Source: Gammaproteobacteria bacterium
Lineage (GTDB): Bacteria > Pseudomonadota > Gammaproteobacteria > Pseudomonadales > Pseudohongiellaceae
NCBI GenBank assembly: GCA_009844085.1
Contig: VYCF01000045.1
Location: 1 to 53,532 of the forward strand
DNA: 53,532 bases
Reading direction: 5' to 3'
The position numbers were made by a program, and so were the translations under genes. Of this stretch, positions 43,986 through 53,477 are shown piece after piece (the first letter of the stretch is position 1; every line of letters starts with the position of its first letter). The notes beneath the pieces are model-generated. The model had not been told where the DNA came from and ran no database searches. It was given only the letters and a program-made list of their open reading frames with translations.

Positions 43986-46900
43986 ATGGCGAGCGAACCC
44001 CCAAGCCCGCAAAAAGGCCCGCAATCTCCGCTGGTTTCCATAATCTGCCGGACCATGGGCCGGCCCGAACTGGAGGAGGCATTAGCTTCCGCCGCCGGGC
44101 AGATTCATTCCCGGCTGGAAATCATCCTGGTTGACGCCGCCGCCCGCGGTGAAGCCGCGTATCGGAAAGTTTGCACGGACGACCGCATCGCGCTCGTCTC
44201 GCCCGAGTCGCCCTTGTCCCGTCCGAGAGCGGCGAATGCCGGTCTTGAGCGGGCCCGGGGCGAGTATCTTCTGTTTCTCGACGAAGACGACTGGCTCGCG
44301 CCCGATCATGTCGAAAATCTGGTGAGCTGTTTGACCGGCGAGCAGGGCGTACGCGCGGCCTATAGCAGCACCCGCAAGACCGACGTTTCCGGCAAGGCCA
44401 CCCTCGAGACTTTTCAGCAGCCGTATGACCGGCTATTGCTGATGCGGGACAACTACATTCCGATCCACTCGATGCTTTTCGCCCGCGAACCTGTCGATGA
44501 AGGCTGCCGGTTCGATGAGGATTTCGACATTTTCGAGGACTGGGATTTCTGGCTGCAGTTGAGCGAGCATACCGATTTTCATCACATCGACCGCTGCACT
44601 GCGTTTTATCGCTCGGGTGGAGCTTCGCAAACCGCCGATCTCGATGATCACCTGCAACGATTCGACCCGGAACACCAACTCGGCAAGGCAAGAGCCGCCA
44701 TCTACGAAAAATGGCTGCGGCGCTGGGACGGCGTTCGACTGAATCGCTTGCTCGGAGCGGGCCAGCGGGAACAGGCTGAAAGCGTCAAGCGGATTGGCGA
44801 ACTTGGCCGGGATCTGGAAAAGCTGGCGCGAACGAAGCAGAAAGCCGAGCGAAAGGCGGCCGAGCTTGAATTCGAGCGCGACAGGCTGAGCCTTGAATTG
44901 AACGAGGCCCGCAATGCTCATGTGCGCATGGAGGCGCGGCTGAACGCCGTAGTACGCGAATTGCAGGCCGCAAACGTCGCGCTGCACGATTCGGTCCAGC
45001 ATCTTCGGGGTAATCTGGAGGATGTCTTCAATTCCAATAGCTGGAAATTGACGCGCCCCTACCGGGCGTTGGGGGAACTGCTGAAACCCGGGGCTGCGCA
45101 AACGCCGGCCGCACAAGCGGCTGAAACCGGGGGAGGCGCCCCGGCGGAACAGGAAACTCTGGTTCGGGATTCAGAAAGAAGGGATCAGTCTCACGACTTC
45201 AAGGCGGCGTTTGATCAAAAGGCTCTCGCAGCCATGGACGAATTTCTCGCGAGCGGCGAAAAACTGGGTTTTCCCGCGACCGACAACCCGGTCCTGTCCG
45301 TCCTGCTGGTCTTCTACAACCAGGCCCATCTCAGTCTGCTTTGCCTGCGAACGCTGCTGGAAAACGCCGATGTCCCTTTTGAACTGATCGTTGTCGACAA
45401 CGCTTCCGGCGACCGCACCGGCGATCTGCTTGCACGGCTGGAAAACGCCAGACTGATCAGGAACGCGGAAAATCTCGGTTTCGTAAAAGCCGTGAACCAG
45501 GGCGCCGAGCTTGCCACCGGCGAGTTTCTCCTCCTGCTCAACAATGACGCCTTCATCGAGCCCGGCGCGCCCGGCGCCGCCATCGACGTTTTGCGGCAAG
45601 ACGCGAGCGCCGGCGCCGTCGGCGGGCGCATCGAACTGCTCGACGGGAAACTCCAGGAAGCCGGCAACATCATCTGGCGCGACGGCTCCTGCGCCGGTTA
45701 CGGCCGCGGTGAAAATCCCGGGGACGGCGCATTCCGGTTCCGCCGGGAAGTCGACTATTGTTCCGGAGCGTTTCTCATGTTCCGAACCGCGCAATTCCGC
45801 GAACTTGGCGGTTTCGACGAGGACTTCGCGCCCGCCTATTATGAGGAGTCGGATTTCTGCCTGCGGCTCAGGCGGCAGGGTTTGCGCACCATGTACGAGC
45901 CGCGGGCGAGAGTGCGCCATTACGAATTCGCCAGCACCGGCGGCATGAATGCGGCAGTGGCCTTGCAGGAGAAAAATCGCGCGCTGTTCCGCGAGAAACA
46001 CGCGGAGTTCCTCGAGGGACAACCGGCAGCCGACCCGACCCGGACATTGCACGCCCGCACGGGTAACGGTCATCCCAACGTGCTGCTGATCGACGATGCG
46101 GTTCCCCATGCCAGCCTCGGCGGCGGTTATCCCCGTTGCCGCCATATCGTCAGCCTGTTGTCCCGGATGCCGCTCAACGTCACTTTTTTCCCCTTGCATT
46201 TTCCCAACGATAATTGGGGCGACGTATATCGAACCTTGCCGGGAAACGTCGAGGTGCTGCTGAACCGGGGACGTTCGGGGCTCGCGCAATTGCTGGCCGA
46301 GAGGGCCGGATTTTATCAATACGTGATGGTCAGCCGCCCGACCAACATGGCGTTTTTCAACCAGGTGCTGAAATCCCTGCCGCGGGAGGCGAGGCAGTTC
46401 GACATCGTTTACGACGCGGAGGCCGTGTTCGCCGGGCGGGAGTTGCTCTGGCGCGAATTGCAAGGCGAGTCCGTCGATGAGGACGAAAAGGAGCGCGCCA
46501 TCTCGGAGGAACTTGATTTGGCCGCCGAAGCTTCGTCGGTGTTGACCGTATCCGGGGCGGAAGCCGATCTTTTCCGCGGGCGCGGCCACTACCGTGTTCT
46601 GGTGCTCGGCCACGGCATGGAGCCGGTCGCGGAGCCGGCGCCGTTCGACGTCCGCCAGGGACTTCTTTTCGTAGGCGCCCTGAAGGACGAACACTCGCCC
46701 AATGTGGATTCGCTGTTATGGTTTGTCTGCAACGTGTTACCCCTCATCGAACGGGAAATACCGGAACTTGATCTGAACGTGGCGGGCCACACCGCGGCGC
46801 CGTCGCTGGTCAGCATCGAGCGCCAGAATATCCATCTGAAAGGCAGGCTGGAATCGCTGGACGGCCTGTATCGGGACTCCCGCGTCTTCATCGCGCCGAC

Positions 46901-47180
46901 GCGTTTCGCCGCCGGCATCCCCCACAAGGTGCACGAGGCCGCCGCCCATGGCGTTCCCGCGGTCGTCACGCCCCTGCTTGCGCGGCAACTCGGTTGGCGC
47001 CACGAGCGGGAAGTACTTGTCGGCGACGGTCCGGAGTCGTTCGCCGAACAATGCCTGCGCCTGTATCGCGACGCCGGGTTGTGGGAGCGGATCAGCGCCG
47101 CCGGCCGCGAAGCCGTGGCAAGGGATTGTTCCGAAGAGCGGTTTCGAAAAACTCTGGAAGAACTGTTCGACTCCGATTAG
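43986..47180 (+). CDS. Three-domain glycosyltransferase (GT2 - coiled coil - GT2 - GT4-like)
   Basis: 1064 aa. The first GT2 domain (about 15-230) has LLFLDEDDWLAPDHVENLV. A long coiled coil follows (about 270-335; LARTKQKAERKAAELEFERD), ending in SNSWKLTRPYRALGELL, a motif seen in many cell-envelope transferases. The second GT2 domain (about 420-680) has SVLLVFYNQAHLSLLCLRTL, LLLLNNDAFIEPG and a WbbL-like YYEESDFCLRLRRQGLRTMY. The C-terminal part (about 690-1060) is GT4-like, with LLFVGALKDEHSPNVDSLLW and FAAGIPHKVHEAAAHGVPAV. Probable role: building a surface polysaccharide or glycosylating protein in the cytoplasm. ATG 43986 (AGGA ahead) preferred; TTG 43956 overlaps the DUF484 stop and is possible. 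Confidence 0.85.
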   Translation: MASEPPSPQKGPQSPLVSIICRTMGRPELEEALASAAGQIHSRLEIILVDAAARGEAAYRKVCTDDRIALVSPESPLSRPRAANAGLERARGEYLLFLDEDDWLAPDHVENLVSCLTGEQGVRAAYSSTRKTDVSGKATLETFQQPYDRLLLMRDNYIPIHSMLFAREPVDEGCRFDEDFDIFEDWDFWLQLSEHTDFHHIDRCTAFYRSGGASQTADLDDHLQRFDPEHQLGKARAAIYEKWLRRWDGVRLNRLLGAGQREQAESVKRIGELGRDLEKLARTKQKAERKAAELEFERDRLSLELNEARNAHVRMEARLNAVVRELQAANVALHDSVQHLRGNLEDVFNSNSWKLTRPYRALGELLKPGAAQTPAAQAAETGGGAPAEQETLVRDSERRDQSHDFKAAFDQKALAAMDEFLASGEKLGFPATDNPVLSVLLVFYNQAHLSLLCLRTLLENADVPFELIVVDNASGDRTGDLLARLENARLIRNAENLGFVKAVNQGAELATGEFLLLLNNDAFIEPGAPGAAIDVLRQDASAGAVGGRIELLDGKLQEAGNIIWRDGSCAGYGRGENPGDGAFRFRREVDYCSGAFLMFRTAQFRELGGFDEDFAPAYYEESDFCLRLRRQGLRTMYEPRARVRHYEFASTGGMNAAVALQEKNRALFREKHAEFLEGQPAADPTRTLHARTGNGHPNVLLIDDAVPHASLGGGYPRCRHIVSLLSRMPLNVTFFPLHFPNDNWGDVYRTLPGNVEVLLNRGRSGLAQLLAERAGFYQYVMVSRPTNMAFFNQVLKSLPREARQFDIVYDAEAVFAGRELLWRELQGESVDEDEKERAISEELDLAAEASSVLTVSGAEADLFRGRGHYRVLVLGHGMEPVAEPAPFDVRQGLLFVGALKDEHSPNVDSLLWFVCNVLPLIEREIPELDLNVAGHTAAPSLVSIERQNIHLKGRLESLDGLYRDSRVFIAPTRFAAGIPHKVHEAAAHGVPAVVTPLLARQLGWRHEREVLVGDGPESFAEQCLRLYRDAGLWERISAAGREAVARDCSEERFRKTLEELFDSD

Positions 47181-47186
47181 CGTAGC

Positions 47187-47225
47187 CGGGCCCGTGCCCG
47201 ATTCGAAAGTAGTCCTGGCGCCAGG
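47187..47225. terminator. Two hairpins between convergent genes
   Basis: CGGGC-CCGT-GCCCG (47187-47200) and the perfect palindrome CCTGGCGCCAGG (47214-47225) fill most of the 53-base gap between the converging glycosyltransferase and glycosylase genes. No T-run follows either, so they would be weak or Rho-assisted ends for both directions. Confidence 0.4.
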
Positions 47226-47233
47226 GAATACCT

Positions 47234-47869
47234 TCAATACTCCACCGGCACGGCGTCGAGGCTGCGCCAGAGGTACCAGGAAGCGACCGAGCGCCATGGC
47301 CGCCAGGGCTCGGCGATCGCTATCATCTCCCCGGCGCTCGGGCGAACGCCCCCGTTGAAGTGATTGCCGATCGCTTTCTGGATGCCGATATCGTCGACCG
47401 GCAGGACGTCGGGCCGCAACAGGTGAAAAATCAGGAACATCTCCGCGGTCCAGCGGCCGATGCCCTTGACCTGGACGAGGCGCTCGATCACGGCTTCGTC
47501 GTCCATTTCGCTCCATTTTTCCTGTTGCAGCGAGCCGTCGATGAAATGCTCGGACAGGCTCAGCAGGTAACGCGCTTTCTGCCGTGACAGTCCGCATCCG
47601 CGCAAGCTTTCCTCGTTCTCGCCCGCGACGGCGCCGGGCGTGATCTCCCCCATGTGGCCGATCATCTTCTGCCACACCGACTCCGCCGCCTTCACCGATA
47701 TCTGCTGACCCACGATCGAACGCGACAGTGAAAAGAACGGGTCGTGGCGCGGCCGCAAAATCGAATCGCCGGCAAGCTCGATGACTCTGCCGAGTTTCGC
47801 GTCCGCGTCCGCAAGCGCCTGCCGGGCCTCTTCCCAATACGGCGCGGGATAGTCGTTTCCGCCTCCCAT
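47234..47869 (-). CDS. DNA-3-methyladenine glycosylase II (AlkA-type HhH-GPD protein)
   Basis: 211 aa. It removes alkylated bases from DNA. SLSRSIVGQQISVKAAESVW (about residues 47-66) and the helix-hairpin-helix VKGIGRWTAEMFLIFHLL (134-151), followed by PDVLPVDDIGIQKAI with the catalytic Asp, identify the HhH-GPD fold. The N-terminal domain of E. coli AlkA is absent, as in the shorter proteobacterial form. ATG 47869 is chosen; the frame upstream overlaps the amidohydrolase end in another register. Confidence 0.9.
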   Translation of the reverse strand: MGGGNDYPAPYWEEARQALADADAKLGRVIELAGDSILRPRHDPFFSLSRSIVGQQISVKAAESVWQKMIGHMGEITPGAVAGENEESLRGCGLSRQKARYLLSLSEHFIDGSLQQEKWSEMDDEAVIERLVQVKGIGRWTAEMFLIFHLLRPDVLPVDDIGIQKAIGNHFNGGVRPSAGEMIAIAEPWRPWRSVASWYLWRSLDAVPVEY

Positions 47870-47925
47870 GATTCTGGACAATTCGGTTTTCCTCCTGAAG
47901 TTTTCTGCCGTCCGCCTGCGGACCG

Positions 47926-49383
47926 TCAGCGATGTACGCCGCAACTTGCCTGGCGCTCGTTCGAGAACAGCGGCGCCGCATCGGTGTTGGCCGCCAGCAA
48001 TCCGGCATGGTCGAAGGGATAGTCCGAGTAATCGGCGCAAACGAAATATTCTCCGATGCGGTTGGCGCATTGGGCAGGCAATCGGCCTGCTTCGAACGAC
48101 GGCGCATAGCCGGTAAGCAGCGCCCCGTCGACGAAGCCCGCGGCGACGTCCGAGGTTTGCGTCGCGATCAGGTCGTCATAGGGATTCGCGCTCCGCTTGC
48201 GATAGACGATCAGATCCGCCGCGTACCCCGGCGTCAGGCGGCCGGTTACGTCTTCCAGTCCCATGGCATAGGCGGCTTCCACGGTCGCCATGCGCCAATA
48301 GTCGATCCCCGACAGTTGATCGCCCCAGGCGTCGTTGTCGATCCGGTCGGCGCAACGAAACTCCTCAAGCATGTTGTACGAACCTGAGTAGGACCAGTCG
48401 GTGCCGATGGCGATGCGCGCTCCCGCGTTCAGCGCCCGCGGTATGTCCACCGTGGTGTTGTACAACGCCACGTTCGAGCGCGGCGACCAGACGAGCGTGA
48501 CATCGAGGGCGCCCAGCCGTTCGATATCGCTCGCTTGCAGGCCCACGCCGTGAACGACCGAATACCGCCTGCCGGGATTGGCTTCGACGTAGTCGAGGTA
48601 GAACTGGCCCTCAAGCGTAGCCGTACAGTTGATTCCTTCGGCGATGTGGGGAAGGAAGGGCATGTCCGAAGGCGCGCCGGTCAGGAATTCCGGCTCGACA
48701 GGCGACGGGCCGCCGAACGGACACGAATATTCCTCGAACATCGCTGTCGCGTTCGGGAAGGGGAAGATCTGCGTATCGGCACGGTATTCGTTTTCCGGTT
48801 CGTCCAAGTAATACGCGTTCTTCAGCAATCCCGCCACGGCGTCGCCGCCGGCCAGGGTAGTCGTGCCTCCGAACAGATGCCGCAATTCGATCCAGAACCT
48901 TCCCGCCTCGTCATCCCGCCTGCCCCATTCGATGACATAGTGACCCGGCCCGGCTCGGCCCTGCCATTGTTCGCGATGGGCGTAAACCGGCTCCAGCAGG
49001 GGATCGGGGAAACCGCCGCTGGCCGCGAGATGCTCGTGGGCATTGACGAAACCGGGTGAGACATACCAGTCCGCGCAATCGATCACCGTGGCTCCGTCCG
49101 CGTCCGAGCCGACTTCATCCGCGCCGCCTACCTCGGCAATGACCCCGTTCTCGATGCGAATGGCGCCAGCCTCCGCCGCCTCGGCGCCTTGCACCAACTG
49201 GCCGATGATGACCGTTACCCCGGAATCTCCGGGCATTATCCGGCACGGCCGTGGCTGACCGACAGCGGCCGCAACAGCCCCGGAAGCGTCTCCCCCCATC
49301 TGCGCCGCCCCGCAACCGGTAACTGCCGCGCTCACTGTGAGGCAGGTAATGGATATTGCGGCGAATTTATGGCTTCTGCGCAT
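47926..49383 (-). CDS. Lipoprotein amidohydrolase-family protein
   Basis: 485 aa. It has a signal peptide with lipobox VTGC (Cys24), so it is probably anchored outside the cytoplasm. Amidohydrolase motifs: VSPGFVNAHEHLAASG with metal ligands His116 and His118, RYSVVHGVGL (third His), and ARIAIGTDWSYSGSYN (Asp). GYAADLIVYRKR near the end is the usual second beta-sandwich piece. It is related to cytosine-deaminase/guanine-deaminase-type metal hydrolases, but the substrate is unknown. Several cysteines near the C-terminus (CANRIGEYFVC, CGVHR) could form disulfides. The AlkA-type gene follows on the same strand 56 bases on. Confidence 0.82.
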   Translation of the reverse strand: MRRSHKFAAISITCLTVSAAVTGCGAAQMGGDASGAVAAAVGQPRPCRIMPGDSGVTVIIGQLVQGAEAAEAGAIRIENGVIAEVGGADEVGSDADGATVIDCADWYVSPGFVNAHEHLAASGGFPDPLLEPVYAHREQWQGRAGPGHYVIEWGRRDDEAGRFWIELRHLFGGTTTLAGGDAVAGLLKNAYYLDEPENEYRADTQIFPFPNATAMFEEYSCPFGGPSPVEPEFLTGAPSDMPFLPHIAEGINCTATLEGQFYLDYVEANPGRRYSVVHGVGLQASDIERLGALDVTLVWSPRSNVALYNTTVDIPRALNAGARIAIGTDWSYSGSYNMLEEFRCADRIDNDAWGDQLSGIDYWRMATVEAAYAMGLEDVTGRLTPGYAADLIVYRKRSANPYDDLIATQTSDVAAGFVDGALLTGYAPSFEAGRLPAQCANRIGEYFVCADYSDYPFDHAGLLAANTDAAPLFSNERQASCGVHR

Positions 49384-49518
49384 AAATCAACTACTTTTCC
49401 TGTGGTTGCCAAGACCCTTGCGGTACTGGCTTATAGCGTATTTCTGGCGTTGTGCCAAACCAGCCCAGTCCGAGGACCTGGAACAATGTCAATGAACGCG
49501 TATTCCACCCTTTGTTCT

Positions 49519-49537
49519 GTTATCAGGAAGTGATAAC
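49519..49537 (+). promoter_or_regulatory. Perfect inverted repeat holding the ribosome site of the toxin gene
   Basis: GTTATCA (49519-49525) and TGATAAC (49531-49537) are perfect 7-base arms around GGAAG. The AGGAAG ribosome site lies in the loop, 9 bases before the ATG at 49540. It could be an operator for the HTH partner, an RNA hairpin limiting translation, or both. Confidence 0.6.
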
Positions 49538-49539
49538 CT

Positions 49540-49917
49540 ATGTCGAAGCGAGAGCCTGAACGGGATCCGTGCCTGGATGTGTTGCTGGACTTGCACGGAC
49601 AAACAATTGTCATTGACGATGTGGGCCACTGGGTGAAGTTCAAGGTAAATCGAGTCGAGGTTACGCCTGAAAGGCCGCATGGACTTGACTACTCGTTGAC
49701 GTTGCATGCGCCGGATGGAGCCAGACTCGTCGGTTTCGACAATGCGCATCCCGTGCGAACGAGACGGAGTCAGCAGTCGAAGCCGGGTTCCGCAATGGAC
49801 CATCGGCACCGACTACGAGCTATCAGGCTATATGAATACAAGGACTCCGCGACGTTGCTGGCGGACTTTTGGCAGTCAGTAGACGACATTCTGTATGAGA
49901 GAGGAGCAATCAAATGA
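49540..49917 (+). CDS. TumE/DUF6516-like toxin
   Basis: 125 aa. It has DLHGQTIVIDDVGHWVKFKV (about 17-36), HGLDYSLTLHAPDGARLVGFDNAHPV and a C-terminal ATLLADFWQSVDDILYERG, the pattern of the TumE-like (DUF6516) toxins. Known: they sit before an HTH antitoxin; the mechanism is poorly known. The stop overlaps the partner's start by 4 bases (ATGA). Base composition is lower in GC than the flanking core genes. Confidence 0.75.
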   Translation: MSKREPERDPCLDVLLDLHGQTIVIDDVGHWVKFKVNRVEVTPERPHGLDYSLTLHAPDGARLVGFDNAHPVRTRRSQQSKPGSAMDHRHRLRAIRLYEYKDSATLLADFWQSVDDILYERGAIK

Positions 49918-50369
49918 CATCGCTGAAAATTGGCATAGCAAGCTATGATCAGATTAAGGCGCACACTATGGCGATCGCACGGGGAGAACGTAAAGTCGCT
50001 AAAGACGAGCCGAAAATCTGGTTCGCCTCCATCGAGAGCCTTGCGAAGATTCTTTCCGAACGCAATCGCAAATTGCTTGCATTGATCGCATGTGAAGGGC
50101 CTGATTCGCTCTCTAAGCTCGCTGAACTTACGGGGCGTGAAAAGTCGAACCTCTCACGAACGCTCAAAACGATGTCAAACTATGGATTGATCAAGCTGGT
50201 TAAGGGAGAAAGAGGCACGATTGTTCCACAAGTCCCTTACGATCAGTTGAGTATAGATATCAGACTGATTCATGAGGAAGAAAACTACACGGCAGACTCG
50301 GCGACCTTGCCGAATGCGCTCGCGGTCAGGGCTGGCCACCATTCTGCAGGGAAGGAGCTTCACAGATAA
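49914..50369 (+). CDS. MarR-like winged-helix antitoxin/regulator (HVO_A0114-type)
   Basis: 151 aa. The HTH is LLALIACEGPDSLSKLAELT (about 53-72) followed by GREKSNLSRTLKTMSNYGLI and the wing LIKLVKGERGTIVPQ. The N-terminal part ASIESLAKILSERNRKLL matches the HVO_A0114 family of putative DNA-binding proteins, which pair with TumE-like toxins. It is translated right behind the toxin and probably represses the operon through the 49519-49537 repeat (inference). The last about 30 residues are unconserved. Confidence 0.78.
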   Translation: MTSLKIGIASYDQIKAHTMAIARGERKVAKDEPKIWFASIESLAKILSERNRKLLALIACEGPDSLSKLAELTGREKSNLSRTLKTMSNYGLIKLVKGERGTIVPQVPYDQLSIDIRLIHEEENYTADSATLPNALAVRAGHHSAGKELHR

Positions 50370-50398
50370 CTGGAACCGCCAACCGTTCCCGATCTGTC

Positions 50399-50404
50399 TA
50401 TAAT
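50399..50404 (+). promoter_or_regulatory. Candidate -10 of hsdR
   Basis: A perfect TATAAT 35 bases before the hsdR start. No -35 hexamer of quality is found at 16-18 bases, so it is a tentative site. Confidence 0.3.
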
Positions 50405-50438
50405 GGCCGCCAAAGAGGGCCAGTCGAGAACAAGATGA

Positions 50439-53400
50439 ATGCTGAAAAAATATGAGAGCGAGCGCGACCTCGAAGATGCTCTTGTTGCCAAGCTGCGGGA
50501 CCTCAAGTACGAATACCGCCCCGACATCCGCGACCGGGCTGCGCTTGAAGCGAACTTCAGGGAGAAGTTCGAAGCACTGAATCGCGTCACGCTGACCGAC
50601 GGCGAATTCCAGCGGCTACTCGACGAGATCGTTACCCCCGACGTTTACGAGGCCGCACGTTCCCTCCGGAACCGGGAAGCGTTCACTCGCAACGATGGCA
50701 CGCCACTAAATTACACCCTCGTCAACATCAAGGACTGGTGCAAGAACACTTTCGAAGTCGTCAATCAACTCCGCATCAACACCGACTACAGTCATCACCG
50801 CTACGACGTCATTCTCCTGATCAATGGCGTCCCGGTAGTCCAGATCGAACTCAAGACGCTAGGTATCAGCCCCCGGCGCGCGATGGAGCAGATCGTCGAA
50901 TACAAGAATGACCCCGGCAACGGCTACACCAGGACGCTGCTTTGCTTCGTCCAGCTTTTCATCGTCAGCAACCGCACGGACACGCTGTACTTCACCAACA
51001 ACAACACGGAACATTTCGCCTTCGACGCGGACGAGCAGTTCCTGCCGATCTACCGGTTCGCGACCAGGGACAACACCAAGGTCACTCACCTCGACGACTT
51101 CGCCGACCACTTTCTCTCCAAGTGCACACTCGCTTACATGGTCAGCAAATACATGGTACTGATCGCGAGCGAGCAGAAACTCCTCATGATGCGGCCGTAC
51201 CAGATCTACGCGGTCAAGGCCATCGTCGATTGCATCGATCAGAACTGCGGCAACGGCTACATCTGGCACACGACCGGCTCGGGCAAGACACTCACGTCCT
51301 TCAAGGCCGCGACCCTGCTCAAGACCAACGAGAACATTCACAAGTGCCTCTTCGTCGTCGACCGCAAGGATCTCGACCGCCAGACCCGCGAGGAGTTCAA
51401 CCGCTTCCAGGAGAACTGCGTCGAGGAAAACACCAACACCGCCACGCTGGTTCGCCGCCTCCTCTCCGATGACTACGCGGACAAGGTCATCGTGACGACC
51501 ATACAGAAACTCGGGCTCGCCCTCGACGAGAACAGCAGATACAGCAAAAATGACAAATCCAGGGGCAGGTCAACTTTCAAGCAACGGCTCGAACACCTCC
51601 GCGACAAGCGAATGGTCTTCATCTTCGACGAGTGCCACCGCTCGCAATTCGGCGAGAACCACAAGGCCATCAAGGAGTTTTTTCCGAACTCCCAGCTATT
51701 CGGCTTCACCGGCACCCCGATCTTCGAAGACAACGCGACCGTTAGGCAAATCGAGGGAGAAACGGCCACCCTGCGAACCACAAAAGACCTGTTCCAGAAA
51801 GAACTTCACGCCTACACCATCACCCACGCGATCGAGGACCGGAACGTCCTCCGCTTTCACGTCGATTACTACAAACCGAAAGACGCCGACGTTCCCAAGC
51901 CCGGCCAGACGCTCACCAAGCGTGCGATTGCCGAGGCCATTCTCGACAAGCACGATGCCGCAAGCGGGAACCGGCTTTTCAATGCGCTCCTGGCTACCAA
52001 ATCAATCAACGACGCCATTGAGTATTTTGAGGTTTTCAAGACGCTCCAGACCGAGCGACAGGACGCCGACCCAGAGTTCGTGCCACTCAAGATAGCTGCC
52101 GTATTCTCGCCGCCAGCGGAGTGCAACAAAGACATCCAGCAGATTCAGGAGGACCTCCTGCAGGAGCAGGAAGACAACCGGCACGATCCCGAAAGCAAGA
52201 AGGCCGCGCTCAAGGCCATCATCGCCGACTACAACGAACGATACGGCACGAACCACGACATCAACAATTTCGACGATTATTACAAGGACATCCAGAAGCG
52301 CATCAAGGATCAGAAGTTTCCCAACCGCGATTTGCCCGGGAGAGGCGCCGAGAAGATCGACATCGCCATCGTGGTTGACATGCTGCTGACCGGTTTCGAC
52401 GCCGCGTATCTCAATACGCTCTATGTCGATAAAACTCTTAGGCACCACGGCCTGATCCAGGCTTTCTCGCGCACCAACCGCGTACTCAACGCCACCAAGC
52501 CCTACGGCCACATCCTTGACTTCCGCCAGCAACAGGGCAGCGTAGACTCCGCCATTGCGCTGTTCTCCGGCGAGAAGGCAGACCGGGCGAAGGAAATCTG
52601 GCTGGTCGACAAGGCGCCCGTCGTCATCGAAAACTTTAAGCAAGCCGTCGCCGACCTGGACAAGTTCATGCAGTCACAGGGCCTTGCAGCCAAGCCAGAC
52701 CAGGTCAACAACCTCATGGGCGACGCCGCGCGCATACAGTTCATCAAACGGTTTAAGGAAGTGCAGCGGCTCAAGACGCAGCTTGATCAGTACACTGATC
52801 TAACTGACGAGCAACAAGATCAGATCGAGGAAACGCTCCCCAAAGGCGACCTTCGCGCTTTTCGCGGCGTTTACCTCGAAACCGCCCAGCGCCTCAAGAA
52901 TCAGCGGGGCAAACCCGGAAAGGAGGGCGAGCGAACCGACCCCGAGATCGAACAGATCGAATTCGAGTTCGTGCTTTTCGCCTCCGCTGTAATCGACTAT
53001 GACTACATCATGACGCTGATCGCAAGGTATTCCCGGCAGGATCCCAAAAAAGTCGAGATCAGCCGCGAGCAACTCATCGGGCTGATCGAATCCGATGCCA
53101 AGTTTCTTGGCGTGCGCGAGGAGATTACCGAGTACGTCCACTCTCTCAAGGAGGGCGAGGGTCTTGACGAAGTAGAGGTTCGTGCGGGTTACGAGCAATT
53201 CAGGAATGAGAGGCAGGCGAAAGAGATCGAAGACCTCGCCCGGACTCATGGACTGACTAACGAATCCCTCACAGAATTCGTCGATACCATACTCCAGCGC
53301 ATGATCTTTGACGGCGAAAAACTCACCGACCTGATGGCTCCGCTCGACCTCGGCTGGCGCGAACGCCGCGAAAGAGAACTTGCTCTCATGGCTGATCTGG

Positions 53401-53477
53401 TTCCGCTATTGAAAAAGCGGGCTCAGGGCCGGAACATCTCGGGACTCAATGCTTACGAACAAGGCGGGGCGCAATGA
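50439..53477 (+). CDS. hsdR: Type I restriction enzyme, R subunit
   Basis: 1012 aa. It has an N-terminal PD-(D/E)xK nuclease with Asp in RYDVILLINGVPVVQIELKT (about 121-140; D123, E137, K139), a motor domain with TTGSGKT (about 280-286), DECHRSQFG (397-405), FGFTGTPIF and a second RecA fold with VVDMLLTGFDAAYLNTLYVD and QAFSRTNRVLN. The helical C-terminal part binds the methylase. Known: it translocates and cuts unmodified DNA as part of R2M2S1. The next gene starts by ATGA overlap. No hsdM precedes it, so the methylase must lie beyond the window end or elsewhere. Confidence 0.95.
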   Translation: MLKKYESERDLEDALVAKLRDLKYEYRPDIRDRAALEANFREKFEALNRVTLTDGEFQRLLDEIVTPDVYEAARSLRNREAFTRNDGTPLNYTLVNIKDWCKNTFEVVNQLRINTDYSHHRYDVILLINGVPVVQIELKTLGISPRRAMEQIVEYKNDPGNGYTRTLLCFVQLFIVSNRTDTLYFTNNNTEHFAFDADEQFLPIYRFATRDNTKVTHLDDFADHFLSKCTLAYMVSKYMVLIASEQKLLMMRPYQIYAVKAIVDCIDQNCGNGYIWHTTGSGKTLTSFKAATLLKTNENIHKCLFVVDRKDLDRQTREEFNRFQENCVEENTNTATLVRRLLSDDYADKVIVTTIQKLGLALDENSRYSKNDKSRGRSTFKQRLEHLRDKRMVFIFDECHRSQFGENHKAIKEFFPNSQLFGFTGTPIFEDNATVRQIEGETATLRTTKDLFQKELHAYTITHAIEDRNVLRFHVDYYKPKDADVPKPGQTLTKRAIAEAILDKHDAASGNRLFNALLATKSINDAIEYFEVFKTLQTERQDADPEFVPLKIAAVFSPPAECNKDIQQIQEDLLQEQEDNRHDPESKKAALKAIIADYNERYGTNHDINNFDDYYKDIQKRIKDQKFPNRDLPGRGAEKIDIAIVVDMLLTGFDAAYLNTLYVDKTLRHHGLIQAFSRTNRVLNATKPYGHILDFRQQQGSVDSAIALFSGEKADRAKEIWLVDKAPVVIENFKQAVADLDKFMQSQGLAAKPDQVNNLMGDAARIQFIKRFKEVQRLKTQLDQYTDLTDEQQDQIEETLPKGDLRAFRGVYLETAQRLKNQRGKPGKEGERTDPEIEQIEFEFVLFASAVIDYDYIMTLIARYSRQDPKKVEISREQLIGLIESDAKFLGVREEITEYVHSLKEGEGLDEVEVRAGYEQFRNERQAKEIEDLARTHGLTNESLTEFVDTILQRMIFDGEKLTDLMAPLDLGWRERRERELALMADLVPLLKKRAQGRNISGLNAYEQGGAQ

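Noticed and set aside
45171..46694. 507-codon minus-strand frame inside the glycosyltransferase
   Set aside because: A shadow of the high-GC coding strand: no recognisable domain, and the plus strand encodes clear GT motifs.
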